Shown here piece after piece: positions 46,326 to 59,999 of a stretch of 64,000 nucleotides of DNA. The stretch's first letter is position 1, and each line of letters opens with the position of its first letter. The position numbers and the translations under genes are program-made. Below the pieces are notes generated by a model. That model had not been told where the DNA came from and ran no database searches. It saw nothing but the letters and a program-made list of their open reading frames with translations. The DNA comes from Dillenia suffruticosa (Eukaryota > Streptophyta > Magnoliopsida > Dilleniales > Dilleniaceae): contig JAVTVX010000012.1 of NCBI GenBank assembly GCA_033439265.1, positions 13,241,501 to 13,305,500 on the forward strand, written 5' to 3'.

Positions 46326-48911
46326 TATATTTTTTCTCATGATTTAAAATTGTTCGTCGAGAAAACTTTATTAACTATCGGTAAAGCTAGCATAATGTCC
46401 GGACAACCAATATTCTATTCTCACAGTTATGACTTGTGATCACTAAATATAATTATGTTTGGTCATGGTTTGAAAGCAATTTCTTTCAACTATTGTTTAC
46501 TGTCTACATACATTTGCATAAATTTTACAACTATACTAACCCATATATTGCACTATCTTTAAAAAGTTATATTCAATTCTCACGGTATCAGTTGTCATGA
46601 CTTGTGGTGAGTAAATAAGGAATCTTTACGGATGGTTTGAAAGTTTGAAAGTAGTCTCTATATAGTGTGTCTACTTAATCTATTAACTATATATTTTACC
46701 GTCGATAAATCCTGCCTATCACTCCCGATGGTTATCATTTGCTATCAATGAATATGGGCTTTAATAACAATTTGAAAAAATATCTCTTCTATATAAATTC
46801 TATGCCTAAACTAACCTATATATTACATTATAAGGATGGTTTAATATGTGTTATACGTTGATTGTTACCATTTGTGGAAGTGATAAGAGGTGATAAAATG
46901 CAACGCTATCGCGTTAGTTATTATGGTAACTTCATGGTAAGTGATAACTTTACTCAATTATTTATTTTTGTTTACACTTTAATATTGTTTCATATAACTA
47001 CTATGTTTTATCATTTTTTCATTTCCATTACTTCTATTTCTATTTAATTGTATCTTTTCATTGTTTGTTTTAATTTTTTTTTCTAATTTTTTGTTTTTCA
47101 AATGATATTTATTTGTGCAAAATTACGTCTGTATGTCTATATATATGGAATTTATATGAAATTTATTTGTACAACTCAAGTAGGCCTACCAGGGCTTTCA
47201 TAAATAAATTTAAATGATAATGTAATAATAAATTTAAATGTGGTGCACGCATGCATGGTTCCTCACGTGGCTCCATCGTGCAGGCAAGCATGGGGCGTGG
47301 GATTGCACGGTCCTGTGCTGCTTGCATGACTTTACCATGCAGGAAGCATGCCCGTGCAGTCCCTGTGCAGGCAAGCATGCCCACGTGGTACCCCACACAT
47401 GCTATGTGGCACTACTGCATAGGCAAGCACACGTGGTCCCTACGTTGTCGTGTGGGTAGCATGGTTATCAATATGTCTTGCATTTATTTAAGACATGCAT
47501 TTACATATTTACATTTTTATTCATATCACGAATCACCATAATTTATAAATATATGTTTATAAATATTGAATTGAATTATGATACAACAATTTCTCTATTC
47601 TTCATCTTTTCCTCGAGTTTTTAGTTTTAGGCACACCTTTAAATTAACAACCACAATAACAACTACATACAAATGCAAATGCTATATTCTAGAGTCTCAA
47701 ATATTGAAAACTATCAAATAGTCTGTATATATGTATATGAAGTCCTAATGGTATATAGTGTTTAGGATGGTTGAAAATTTTAAGTTTAACGTAGTGAGTG
47801 CATAATAATAACAGTGGTAAGTTATAATTTTGAGAATAATAAGAGATGGTAAGTTTTTCGCAGTTGTGATAAGTTACAAGAAGTAAATTTGACACAGTAT
47901 GTAAGTTGTGGTAAGTTAAGTTGCAAGATATTGAATAATATTGAATACAGGTATGATGGTAAGTTTGTTGGGTGAAAATATTATTAGAGGTACTAAATTG
48001 TTAAGATGAGTGATAACATGAGTGAGATTCGATTATGTAATGAAATATGTATTGGTTAATATAGATTATTATTAGGATTATTATTGTTTGTAATAAACAT
48101 GACAATCATAGGTTAGGCGCTTCCTTGATCGTAGGAGAAGAGAAAATTATTTCTAATACATATTATATGTACAATGAATATTACAACTTCTTTTTTTAAT
48201 TTTCTGGTTCTTTTTAAAAATTTCCTCTGCCTTTGTTCTATTCAGGTTCAGACTTTGGTTTTCTCTCAATTTTCCTTTTCCTTTGTTCTGGTTCAAACTT
48301 TGCTTTTCTCTAAACTCGTTCATACTTTTTTCTCTTTGTTTCCTCTATCTTCATCTTCATAGACATGATGTCAATATGGACTGTAGTATGCTTAGACATT
48401 AAACGTTTGAAAAAATATTTTTTTCTCAAGAAATTAAGGCCCTGAAATGAATCCATGAAATGAAACTATCAGTAATTCTAATACAAATACAATACAAAAT
48501 GAGATAATGTGCGACACAACATATATCTTGACTTGGTCGACTTATCAATATCTCTCTGATTCCCGTATCTCCAAAAATCTTATAATAAATATTTCACAAT
48601 CATTGCTGACACATAAAAATACATATAAAAATAATTTTAGGATATGCATTAACTTAAAATCAAAATCATCAAAATTATGTAGCGAATTGCACCTAATAAA
48701 CTTAACTTATGTGTTAGGCTACTGTGGAACTTCAATACGCACAATTTCAAAGATAAGGAGAGAATTTTCATAAGTTCTTTCAATGCAATCTTTTTGGAAG
48801 AAAAATGAATAAAAATATTATAATTTATAATTTGAAGAAAATTTGATATTTAAGCATATTAAGTAATTACTATAATTACCATTAAAATTTACAAGTCATC
48901 ATCTTCATGGC
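46326..48911. other. CACTA-2 left interior: subterminal region and GC-rich island, no gene
   Basis: The first few hundred bases align with the left subterminal part of CACTA-1 (for example CAATATTC followed by TCAC and AAATATAAT blocks). A GC-rich island with repeated GCAAGCATG and CACGTGG words lies at 47235-47465. From 47480 to 48911 the DNA is AT-rich and I recognise no transposase sequence in it. Confidence 0.6.
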
Positions 48912-51900
48912 TGTAACACCAAACTAAAAAAAAAAAAGAAAAAAAAAAGAAAAAGAAAAGGGAGAGCCAAAACGCAGCGTTTTGACCCTCCCCAAATTGA
49001 GTTTCCGTGTTCGCAATCATAATAAATCCCATTTTTATGAAATTTGCATTCTAGCGAAATATGGGTATGAAATTATATACATATATATATATATATATAT
49101 ATAATTGTAAAAAAAAAAAAAAAACAGGGGGGATGCGCTGCGTTTTGGCCCAAAATGCAGCAACTCCCCCAAATAGGATTAGGGCTTTTAGCCTTAATCT
49201 CCTCCTCTCCCGTCTCTTCATCTTCCTCTCTCTCTCTCTCTTTCTCTCTCTTCGGCTTCGCCGGAACCCACTACCCATCACCATCGCTCGCTTCACCATC
49301 GCTGCTCCTTCCTCCCGCGAGCACCGACCTTCCGCGAGCGTGACTGCAACTCCTTCCGCCACCACGCGATCTCCCCAGCGGGAGCCAAGCTCGCCCCTAC
49401 GCGATCCACCCAGCGTAAGCATGATCGTGCCCCTGCGCGATCCTCCCCGCGTGAACACAGCGCACCTCAGTCCGCGAGAGCGCGCCTCAGTCTGCCAGCA
49501 TGAGCCAGCCCGCGAGCGTGAGCTAGCCCGCAAGCGAGCGCCTGACCCCGAGCACACGCCTGCCCTTTGCTACCCGCGAAGCCCACTGCGGCCCGTAAGC
49601 CCACCAGCCTGCTGACCCGTGAGCCCACGAGCCTGCTAGCCCACTGCGGCCCGCAGGCCCACTAGCTTGCTGACCCACTAACCCACGAGCCCGTGACGGC
49701 CCGTGAGCCCGTGACGGCCCCACGAATCTCTACGCAGGTAACTAATTTAGGGTTTTGATTATGATATAAATGTTTATGATCTAAATAATAAATCTTGCCT
49801 TGATAGGGAGCGTTTCAGATTTTGGCGTGATTTAGGAGACATTCGGACGAAGGTCTACGCTCCGAGAAAACCTTAGGTGAGGGATTTCGGACCCATTCGA
49901 TTTGGTTATTGAATTTAGGGTAAATTTAGGATAAGAAGTCTTGTATATGCTAGAATGTAAACTAGATTCAAAATGAATACATTTTCAGATATTATATGCT
50001 GTTCATTAGGTTAGGTGTAGGAATTTATATGAAATGGGACTGTTCAGGATGATAGAATCAAATTAAGTTGATTAAAATAGTTTCCTTTGGAGTTTAAATT
50101 GACCTATGCATGAAAATAATCGGAAATTGGGATTTGAGTTCAAGGATTGATGCAGCATTTCTCATTATAAATTCTTCTGCTCATAGGCAATTTAAATACG
50201 ATTACCGTATTATGAAAATAGACTCCTATACCTTGAAAATGACATATGGCTTGAAACATTTGGATGGGAATCGAAAAGTGTATGATTTTTTAAAAATTTT
50301 CCATCTTATAGGAAAATTATTTATTTTAAGTCTTATTTCCGACCTTGAGTGGTTTTAGAGTTGAATTTGACTTGGTTTAAAAGTACGTTAATTGTTTATA
50401 AATGAAATGTAACTAGATATTAGAGTGTATTCATAAATAGAAGAGTTAAGATTTGTACAAATTTAGAAAAAATGGATAAACCCTATAATACTTGAAAATT
50501 TGATGTTAAATTGTGATGATTCGATTAAGTTGATCTTTTTGGAGACTCGAGAAGTCAGATTGGATTCGTTTTGAAAATAGGGAGTGACCACCCTCCCCAG
50601 AAAGGTGACTGAGACTTTGACATCTACTATTGATTGACAAATCATATTTTATTGATTTTCAAATGACATGATTTCTATATGTGTGAAAACTAAATTTTTG
50701 GATTTTGATAGACATATTTTTGTGACCATTGGAGTGTCTCAATTGTTGATTTTATTGATTTACATCCATGAGTTTGATAACCGAATACTGTGCCATTCTT
50801 TTTAATATATTGACATGTTTTAATACTTCTACTGTATTGACACTTAGTTTTAAATGGATTTATATGTACTATTTGGGCTATACGTCTGGCCGACGTTATG
50901 TTATGATGCATGGGGCTATATGCCCAGCCGACATGATGATGTGATGCATGGAGCTTCGCGCTTGGCCGACTTGGAGATATGGTGATATGTTTCCTATAGC
51001 ATTGTGTAGCTACAAAGGACATTGGTAGAGGCACCCCTTGTGCCCGGATACGTTTCGGCTGAAGGTATCCGTTAGATTGTCATGTGTATGGATATCCCAG
51101 ATTGACCCTCATAAGGGAGGACGTGAATTTATCTCTGTCTAACACTGGGCGGGACACCATACACGGCCGACTATATATATGTATCATTATTATTATTTAC
51201 AGACTAGTTGGAGTAGTCTGTGGCCAACATTGGGGTAAAGAGCTATTATTTGATATTTGCATAGTGAAAATCCCCAATGCGCCCGTCCTTGGTCGAGGTA
51301 GACCATTGTCGGGGTTGTTTGTTCGGTCGGCTCTACATATGTGACTTGATACATGGATGGATGCATATATTATTTTCTGATGTGTGCCTTGAGATATGTT
51401 TTATTCTGAAACAATATGTTATTTTCGCACATTCGATATTATGTTACATGTTTTGACACTCTAAATTCACCCACGATATTGATAACACGATATCAATCTC
51501 CTCACTTGCTGAATATTCTCCTATAGATACTCACCCTCACTTTCTTTCCCACAGAATTAGTCTTGGACTGAAGAAAAATTTTATGATTTCATACTTGTGA
51601 CGTGGACTTGATAGCATCGGGTTTGGGTATGGATATTACCATATCTTCCGCTACAATTATTGAAGATTTTAGTTTGATCAATGTACTCATCTGTTTATTT
51701 TCTAGGATGACTGTACAATTATGGATATTTATTCGAGAAACCTCATATTGACTCGGTTTACTTGCATTGAGACACTTATATGTATTTAAAATGTTAACTT
51801 GGGAATTTATTGTACATGTGTATAAATATTTAGATCCGCTCGGTGTGGCGGCTGCTCATGCTCTAGTTTAGCATGACAGTAGAGGTCTGTAGCTAGGATT

Positions 51901-52136
51901 GCTAGAAATTTTTATAGCCTTGCATTGTCCTGGTTGTCGGCCATGGGTTGGTTAATGGTTGTGAGGTCGGGATGACCATTTTATTAAATTGACATGATGG
52001 TTGTGAATATTATAGGATAAATTGTACATGGGAGATCTCCAAAATATGGGAAGATTCTATCCGATTTTCTGTAAAAATGTAGCTGGCAATCCAGGGCAAC
52101 GGGCGGCTACTCATGACCCCGGTTTGGGACATGACA
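48912..52136 (+). mobile_element. Gypsy-like solo LTR, second copy, without matching target duplication
   Basis: It begins TGTAACACCAAAC and ends GGTTTGGGACATGACA. At 3225 bp it is collinear with the LTR at 11882-21006 minus its CACTA insertion. Shared blocks include the CT-rich then GC-rich leader, AGGTAAC, TTTTGGAGACTC, GTGACCACCCTCCC-like, GGGAGGACGTG and CCGCTCGGTGTGGCGGC. No gag-pol lies beside it. Flanks ATGGC (48907-48911) and CTTGT (52137-52141) differ, so it probably arose by recombination or deletion involving another copy. Open frames on both strands at 49051-49615 are GC artefacts. Confidence 0.75.
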
Positions 52137-52410
52137 CTTGTGAATTTTTCCTATCTCAAATATATCGGTGCCGATTTGCTAGATGATTCTTATGTGTTGG
52201 CATCCCAAGTAAAGAAAGTATTTTATGTGGCCGATAAAAGATATAAAAGATGGCTTGTTGTAAAAGCATGTTAAAGTTCGAGGTGAATTTTACATGGGTG
52301 ATGAAGCGACGATTCATTATCTCAATTCAGAAAGTAGTTTCTCAACCAATCATGTATGGGTTCGGACTAATATTGATGAAAATGAATGAAATATATCAAT
52401 AAAGATGAAT
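52137..52410 (+). pseudogene. TNP2-type transposase C-terminal remnant (DUF4216) of CACTA-2
   Basis: Directly after the LTR the frame reads LVNFSYLKYIGADLLDDSYV, then LASQVKKVFYVADKR, ending at a stop (TAA) at about 52273. A second piece (FYMGDEATIHYL ... VWVRTNIDENE) follows in another frame. This is the end of the DUF4216 domain of CACTA transposases and matches the minus-strand sequence of CACTA-3 at 63407-63560. Everything upstream in the gene is missing. Confidence 0.82.
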
Positions 52411-55276
52411 GATGATGATGATGTTGATAGAGTAGGATGTGATGTATATGCATACGAAATGTAATTTTATTTATACATTATGCAATCATCGATTTGTCTT
52501 TTTTATTTTAATATTTTTATTCGGTGTATCATGCATAGTGATATGGTTATAATGCATGGTAACAAGTGATATTGTTATAATAAATGTTATAGTAAATGGT
52601 AACAAGTGCATCCTATGTCACAAAAATTAGATTTTGATATGAAAATTTAAGTAGAAACTAGATTTAATTAATTGCTTAATTAAGTTAAGCTGCCAATGGC
52701 TAAGGTGCAATGCACAAACAAACAGTGAATACTTCAAATTGTTATAAAAATGTAGTAATAGTAAGATAAGAAACAATATATGAAAAATAACACATATGAG
52801 AAAGTTAACAAGTTTTAAAAATTGCATGAATTGCTTGAATGTAATGCGATGTAACAAGTTATAATAAGTCCTAAAAATTACATTAGTAAATATATGTGAA
52901 AATAACACATATGGAAACGTATAGGAAAAAAGAGAGGTATTGACTATAATATGGTAACTAAAACAATAATCAAAATGTGTAAGTGGGTAAAATAATAAAG
53001 CTTCCCAAAAAATTGTAAAAACTATGTAATGAAAAAAACATACGGAAAAACTTTTGTAATGAAATATGGCACTGAAAATCAAAAGGGTTTTTGAAAATTT
53101 ATTTTCAAAATTTGTTTATGAAAATGACGGTTTATGTGAGATGATATGTCACTTGATAGATAGAGATTATTGTAGCTGTTGGATTGATATATCCACTATT
53201 GGATTAATGAAAGTGCAAAAAATTTACAAAAAATTTGAGATTATTTTGAAATACAAATAATACAATAAAATCAATTTAACATTACTATATAATGTGTATT
53301 ACTATAAATTATATTATCAATTCGACCAATTTATGTCAATTTAAGTAAATGACCGAGCTACTTTCATAATATAAAATTATTATAATAATTATTATCAATA
53401 TTAATTTAAATAATGTAATTTTTAATAATATAGTATTTGTATAATAATAATGTAATTATTATTAATATTATATTACTATAATATAATATTAGTATGTTAT
53501 ATAATTTAATTAATTATCAAGTAATTTAAATAATGTTAGACGTGAAATATTATATTTCATGTTAAAATGGTTTCAATATTAATAATTTTAAATAATTATT
53601 AATTTAAATAATATTATTGGGTGGAGTTAGATTTGGTTTGGTTGGATTGTGTTGGGTATTAATGGGTATTAATGATATTAATCTCAATAAAATTCATCTC
53701 CAAGTTAAGAGAAGTTAGAAATGCATCTCTTCAATTTTCTTCGAATATTAAATTAAATTTCATATATTTTCTTAGTTTTTATCATTATTAATTTAAATAA
53801 AATTATTATTAAGTTTAATAATTTAAATAATGTTCTAATTATTTAAATATTTTAGAGTTTGGTACAGATGTAATGCAATGTAATGTGATTTATGGGATCG
53901 ACAAGATAACTTATTTGGATTGCCTTACTTTTCCAATAACATAATAAATTAATAACAAATGTATCTACATAATTAATTATACCATTATATTTCATAATTT
54001 CAAATTATAATATTATATTATCTATTTAATAAAATTTCAAAAATATAATACTATATTGTATAAATTACTAATTTATATATATGGCTATAAACTACTAATT
54101 TATATATATCGCAACATGTGTACAAGGGCACAGGCATGCTTATGCGCACATGCCCACCTCTGCTGCACAAGCCCACCTCTGCTACCGTGGACATGTGGAC
54201 TGCTTGGGCAAAGTCACATTCTCAATTATAAAATCTAAAATATGATTAAGTATACATTATTAATTTAAATAATGTAATGAAATGAAATTAAAATATGGTA
54301 TGGTATGTATTGATATACAATTCGCATGAAATAAAAGCGGTAGTAATAATGTAGTAAAAATGTAAAAATCTAGTAACTGCATTTTTGAACAACATGTAAT
54401 GTAATGTGTAATAATGAAACAAAAGTGGTAAAGGAAAAAATTGGGTAAAAAAAAAGTGTGAAAGAATTTGTTCGTGAAAAAAAATAGCATGTGCAGTACC
54501 GCACACGCGCAGTCTACAGCGCATGCGCATGCACACAGATACGCACATACATACCTCTGCTACATGCGCACTGCCTAGTCCATTATTAGGAGAAGTTACA
54601 TTCCTCAATTATAAAAAAATTTAAATATGAATCAAGTACAATAATGGTATAATTAATATTATTAATTTAAATAATGTAATGATATGAAATTAAAGCATAT
54701 GTATGCAATGTAATATAATAATAATGTTGTAGTAATAGGTGGTAACAATTGTGTGCTAATGACCGAAACAAAAACACAAAAACACAAAATTGATGATGTA
54801 ATAATAAAAAAAATGTTAAACTGGGATGAAATTAAAGCCACAAAACTATGTGATGTAATAATGAATAAAGGTGATAAAGGTGATAAAAAGTAAAAGCATG
54901 AAAAAAGCGGGAAAAAATAATGGGTTTTGGAGAACTTGTTTGTGAAAATGATGGTGAAATAATTAAACTAAATGTATTTAAATCATTCTGAGCAAACCAT
55001 TAAAGATTCTCTTTCCCTTTAAAAGCTTTCCTCCCCTCAAAACCTCTCATTCTCTCAAAGCACTCATAACTTCTAATTCAACGAAAATCTCATTCTTATC
55101 AAATATTTTCAACCAAAAATCGAATTGAAACTTTCACTGAAGCAGTTTATTACATATATTCAACAAGACATTTGCAAAATTTTATAGAAAGGTAATCATA
55201 TTTTTTTTTTAAAAAAAATAAAAGTTGGGTTCTACTGTCTTTTGAAACATTTTAAATTTTCTAACTTGTGATCAAC
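52411..55276. other. CACTA-2 interior, AT-rich with repeated units
   Basis: No gene is recognised. Two related units (about 54230-54480 and 54600-54960) contain ATTAATTTAAATAATGTAATG and each follows a small GC-rich head (54110-54210 and 54490-54580). They resemble the duplicated units of CACTA-1 at 17735-18665. A GCGGGAAAAAAT motif is shared just before the PF03004-type gene. Confidence 0.6.
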
Positions 55277-56980
55277 ATGGGACGAACTAAACAAATGATT
55301 GGTATTGTAGTTGACCACAAAGAATCACAATCATCACAAGAATAGCTTGAGTCTGAAGAAGCCAAATCATCCCAAGATGCTATCCCAAGTTTGGTTTAAA
55401 AACATATCATTTTATTGTGAGGTAACTAGTAATTATCCATTTCTAATTATTTATTGTAACTAGTTGTCAAGAAATGTAGAGATCCAACACGCTGTCAAGA
55501 TATTTGGAAGTTAGAAAAAGGAAAACGCATGATGGTTGAAATGAATGAAATAAATCAACCAATAGGAGTCAATTGTACAATCTTTATCAGATTCTTTGGC
55601 TCTATAGTCAGAGTGCATTCGATTGTTCCAATAAATTATAGGACTTGGCGTGATATGACAATAGAATATAAAAAGGATATGTGAAAAATTGTACAAATAT
55701 CTAGTTTTATTAGTAAATTGTACAATCACATAAATAGAAATTAATATATCTAATTTTATTTTTTATATATTTGAATTTTAGTCAAAAATTATTTTCAAAC
55801 CACTTAGAGATGACACTAAGAAACGAGTTATTGGAAATTTATATAACAAATGAAAGAGTTTTAAAAATACTCTGAAATCAAAATGGTTCGATAATTCACT
55901 TAGAATAGATGAAAATATCAAGAGAATGGAAGATGAAATGACTGATCCAAATTAGTACAAGGATCTTGTTACTTTCTGGTTGAGTGATAAAGGAAATGTA
56001 TAAGTTAATAATTTTTCTTAGTACTGGTACTGACTTGTATTCTAATACATTTACTTGTATTTTAACACTTTGTGCTAGTAAATTAGTAAAAGAAATTTAG
56101 AATGTCACGCAAAGTTGACAGATTCGCATTGCTTAAGAATCAAGTCATTTGCCAAACTCATACATGAGAAGGTATAAACAATTTATATTTTATTTTACTT
56201 ATAATTAATTTACTACATAATACTTCAAATATTTCAAAGTGGAACCACTTTTATCATTCAAACAACACAATCTAGGACGCAACCTTATAGAGCTGAACTT
56301 TATATTACAAGTAGAATCCGATCAGATAGTAGTTTAGTTTTTATGAAAGTATCAAAAGTTGTGGTATGGATGACTATTTTTATACAATTTTAATTGATAT
56401 ATTTATGGACATTCACGTTTGATTCATTTACTTCTCACAGAAAATGATGAAGAGTGGAATGGAGTCTATTGAGAGTGAAGAAAGGCAAATAGAAAGTTTG
56501 AATTTATTTTGGAAAAGTGATATCATATCTAAAGTTAAAGGCGTTATTCAAAGGGGAAGAATCACATGTGTGCGGAAAGTTACAATTCCATCACAATGTG
56601 TGGGAAAAGTTACAACTCTATTACAATGTGTGTATTCAAACCTAACCTAAGAACGAAGATATGATTATTATGATAGAACGATTAATGGAACAAAATTATA
56701 ATCTTACTAATTTAGAGAGCGATATTCTTATGCATGTTGCTATGTATATCGGAAGTAGACAATAAGATGAATTGATGAACATGGTTAATGAAGTAAGGAT
56801 TATTATTGGTATTCAGGTACGAATGTCATTTCTCTGGTTTTCATCACAATCTTACTAATTTCACGTTTGTTTTTGAATAATAATCCAAATTATTTGTATT
56901 GTAGCTTTCTCCAATATCAGATGCTGAGAATGCACATAGAAACCAACCATCATCATCATCACCACCTAACTCCATCCCAA
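55277..56980 (+). pseudogene. Ptta/En/Spm-type transposon protein (PF03004) remnant, CACTA-2
   Basis: Multi-exon remnant. It opens with MGRTKQMIGIVVDHKESQSS (55277). The domain core is readable as IVPINYRTWRDMTIEYKKDM (55620-55682), VIGNLYNK then SFKNTLKSKWFD (about 55830-55895), DLVTFWLSDKGN (55960-56000) and SKRNLECHAKLTDSHCLRIK followed by SFAKLIHEK (56085-56172). The later piece MMKSGMESIESEERQIESLN (56444-56650) and short tail exons to about 56980 end in a KAYRNQPSSSSPPNS-like segment. These match the PF03004 pattern (PINYKDW..., LVEYW, GSKSFARL). In-frame stops (for example 55680) make it a pseudogene. It is the most complete of the three copies. Confidence 0.8.
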
Positions 56981-57269
56981 AAGGTAATATTTTCATTTAC
57001 AACTATTTTTAATAATATACCATTATATTATATTCATCTCACTGCTTATTTTTATGAATAAATTGACATGAATGTTGATGCTGGGGCTGTGCTTTTAAAT
57101 TATGATGGTAACATTTTTGATAATCGAAGTGAAATATTTTTGGCATGAGCATCTCAGAATCAGAAGATATGCAATGTGGGACATGCAATCTTTTTTTTTA
57201 GTTATCCTATTAATGCATCAATCATTCTCATTAATATGAGGATTACGATTATATTATTTTAGTAATTTT

Positions 57270-58515
57270 TTTTATTTTATAGTCTCTAACATTTCCTAAC
57301 ATTTCTAACATTTTGATAACTAATGATAAAAAGGTAGTAATCTTTCCAATCACTTGTGGTAAGTGAAGATGATAAAAGGCAGTACATTTCTTAACACTTG
57401 TGGTAACCGACGATGATGCATAAAAAACAATAATTTTTTCTATCCATTTTCTAATCAAACCAAGACCAAGAGTAACTTTTCTAGCACTTTTATAACAAAC
57501 AATAAAATATTAACATTTTCTGACATTTATAGTAATTGATGATATAAGATAGTAATTTATATTAACATATGACACTTATAGTAATTGATGATAAAGATAG
57601 TAACTTATACTAACATATGTGGTAACCTGACACTTATACTAATCAATGATACAAGTAGTAACTTATACTAATATATGTTATAACCGATGATAAAAGTTAT
57701 TTCCTTAACATTTTCTAGTGGATAATAAAAGTAGTAACAATTCCTGACATTTGTGGTAACCGATGATATAAGATAGTAATTTATACTAACATATATGGTA
57801 ATCGAGGATAAAAGTTAGTAATATTTCCTAACCTTTTTCCAACTCACGATAAAAGAGAGTAACATTTCCTAACACTCGTAATAATCGATGATACAAGATA
57901 TTAATTTAGACTAACACATGTGATAACTGATGATAAATGACTGTAACTTTTCTAAACGTTTTTTCGAACCGATGTGTAATGATGATAAAAGGTAATAACA
58001 TTTCCTAACACTTGTATAATTGATGATAAAAAGTACTATCATTTCCTAACAATTCTTAATAATTATATGACTGAGGATAAATAGCAGTAATAATTCTTAA
58101 AGATAGTAACATTTACTAACAGTTGTAATAACCAATAATAAAAAAGGTAGTCACATTTCCTAACATATACGGTTACCGATGATAAATAGCAACAACAATT
58201 CTTAATAGTTTTGGTGATTGACGATAAATGTAGTAACATTTCTTAATATATGTGATAACCAACAATAAAAGATAGTAACTTGTACGAATGCTTTTGAAAC
58301 TGATAATAAAAGACAATAATTTTTACCAACATTTTTCAAACCATCCATATAGATCCGAACATGCTCTAATGGTGGCCAAAACTATCGGGATAAATCTATC
58401 CTGATTGGTGTATAGCCAACTGAAGGTCCATCCATTGAAGAAGGTTGTGTCGATGGTTTAATTAGGTTTAACAGACGGCTTTCATCCGTTTCGATCAGTT
58501 ATTTGTCTTGTAGTG
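57270..58515. repeat. 3' subterminal repeat array of CACTA-2
   Basis: More than a dozen degenerate copies of a unit around TAGTAACATTTCCTAACACTTGTGG and CCGATGATAAAAG lie in the same orientation, closing with the terminal GTAGTG. Such arrays bind the TNPA-type partner in En/Spm-like elements. Confidence 0.85.
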
Positions 58516-58701
58516 TTTGTTTTTGACATTTGGTATTTGTTTTGTAGTGTTTGTTCTTGAAATTTGTGGAATTCATAGTTTGTGGACAACAAGCCTAGAG
58601 AAAGAAACTAATTTGAATCCAAATTGAGACAAATATTGTACGCTATATATGTTTTTCTTTTTACAAATATTGTACACCCATACGATGAGTATAATTATAC
58701 T
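58516..58701. other. Short spacer between inverted CACTA elements, with 34 bp duplication
   Basis: The right end of CACTA-2 plus its flank (ATTTGTCTTGTAGTGTTTGT with following TTTTGACATTTG) is repeated immediately at 58535-58565. About 150 bp of unremarkable AT-rich DNA then precedes CACTA-3. Confidence 0.7.
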
Positions 58702-59640
58702 CACTACAAAATCTATGTAGATGGTTGAAACCGTATGGTAAACTTAGTAAAACCGTTGAGAGAACTTTCTCCAATAGATGCATCCTCGGTTGGCTATACA
58801 CCAGTAGGGACTTGTCTCTCCCAACAGTTTTAGTCACCGTTGGAGTATGTCCCGATCTATACAGACAGTTAAAGAAGTGTTGGGAAATTATCTTGACTTG
58901 TATCGGTTTAAAAAATATTGGTAAATGTTATTACCAATTATTATCAGTTATCACATGTGTTAGGAAATAATACTAGATTTATCGTCGGTCACATATGTGT
59001 TAAGAATTGTTATTATTCTGTATCGGTTTAAAAAATATTGGTAAAAATTACTATTTATTATCGTCAGTTATCACATATGTTAGAAAATATTACTAGATTT
59101 ATCGTTGGTCACATAAGTGTTAAGAATTGTTATTATCTTGTATCGGTTTAAAAAATATTGATAAAAGTTACTACCTATTATCGTCGGTTATCACGTGTTA
59201 GAAAATGTTACTACATTTATTGTCGGTCACCACATGCTAAGAATTATTATTGCTATTTATTGTCGGTTATCACAAATGTTCATAATGTTATTACTTTATC
59301 ATTGGATACGTAGATGTTACGAATTAATTTTGTATTGTTGGTTACACACTTGTTAGAAAATATTAATGGATTTATCGTTATTATGAAGTGTTAAGAAAAA
59401 TTACTAATTTTATTGAAAAAAAAGGAATTGGGATCGATTATCATATGTATTGTCGGTTACTACATGGTTAGGAAATGTTACTACCTTCTTTATTCTTGGT
59501 TACCATGGTTACTATTTCTTACTATAAGTTACTGTAAGTTACTATTTCCATACATATTACTATATCATACTATAATTTACTACCAATTACTACAAGTATG
59601 AAAAAATATTATTTGGTTACCAAAATACTAGAAAAGTTAT
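58702..59640. repeat. 3' subterminal repeat array of CACTA-3
   Basis: Repeats of TATCGGTTTAAAAAATATTG, ACTAGATTTATCGT and TCACATATGTGTTA-type words recur about every 120 bp at 58900-59230, then become more degenerate. They are the reverse complement of the CACTA-2 array type. Confidence 0.85.
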
Positions 59641-59999
59641 TTGATTGTAACTATATCATCATCATCATAGCTTAGACAAATATTTTTGTAGGAAGATTAA
59701 CTTCTCGATTATCACAAGAATAACATTGATCACAAAAATAATATAAAACATATGAAAATGATGGATATATATATATATAAAAGATCACATGTCCTATTCT
59801 AAGATGTTGTTCTCACAAAAAATGTCATAATCATTATTTGAAAACAGAATCCACGAATACCACCAGTAGCAATAGTATGTGACGAATTTGCATTGCCAAA
59901 AATGTTACCATCACACAATTTAAAAATTGAATCCCAATATCCAACACAATCTATTCATAAGACGAACTTTATGTAGATTTCTTCAATCTATTCATAAAA

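Larger units (their letters stand above)
45039..58515 (+). mobile_element. CACTA (En/Spm) transposon 2 with nested insertions
   Basis: The left end CACTATAAAATTAAAGTATT (45039) matches the start of CACTA-1 over dozens of bases. The right end CTTGTAGTG finishes at 58515. TTT flanks both ends (45036-45038 and 58516-58518). Inside are a nested small CACTA (45152-46325), GC-rich islands, a gypsy-like LTR (48912-52136), the C-terminal end of a TNP2-type transposase (52137-52410), a PF03004-type pseudogene (55277-56980) and 3' subterminal repeats. It is defective because only the tail of TNP2 remains. A duplicated copy of its right end (to 58549) makes the exact terminus slightly ambiguous. Confidence 0.85.

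Noticed and set aside
49051..49723. 168- and 184-residue open frames on opposite strands
   Set aside because: Mirror-image frames in the GC-rich, CT-rich LTR segment; composition artefact with no domain.
52627..53082. 151-residue minus-strand frame rich in Phe/Leu/His
   Set aside because: Lies in AT-rich CACTA-2 interior, no domain recognised, composition explains the frame.
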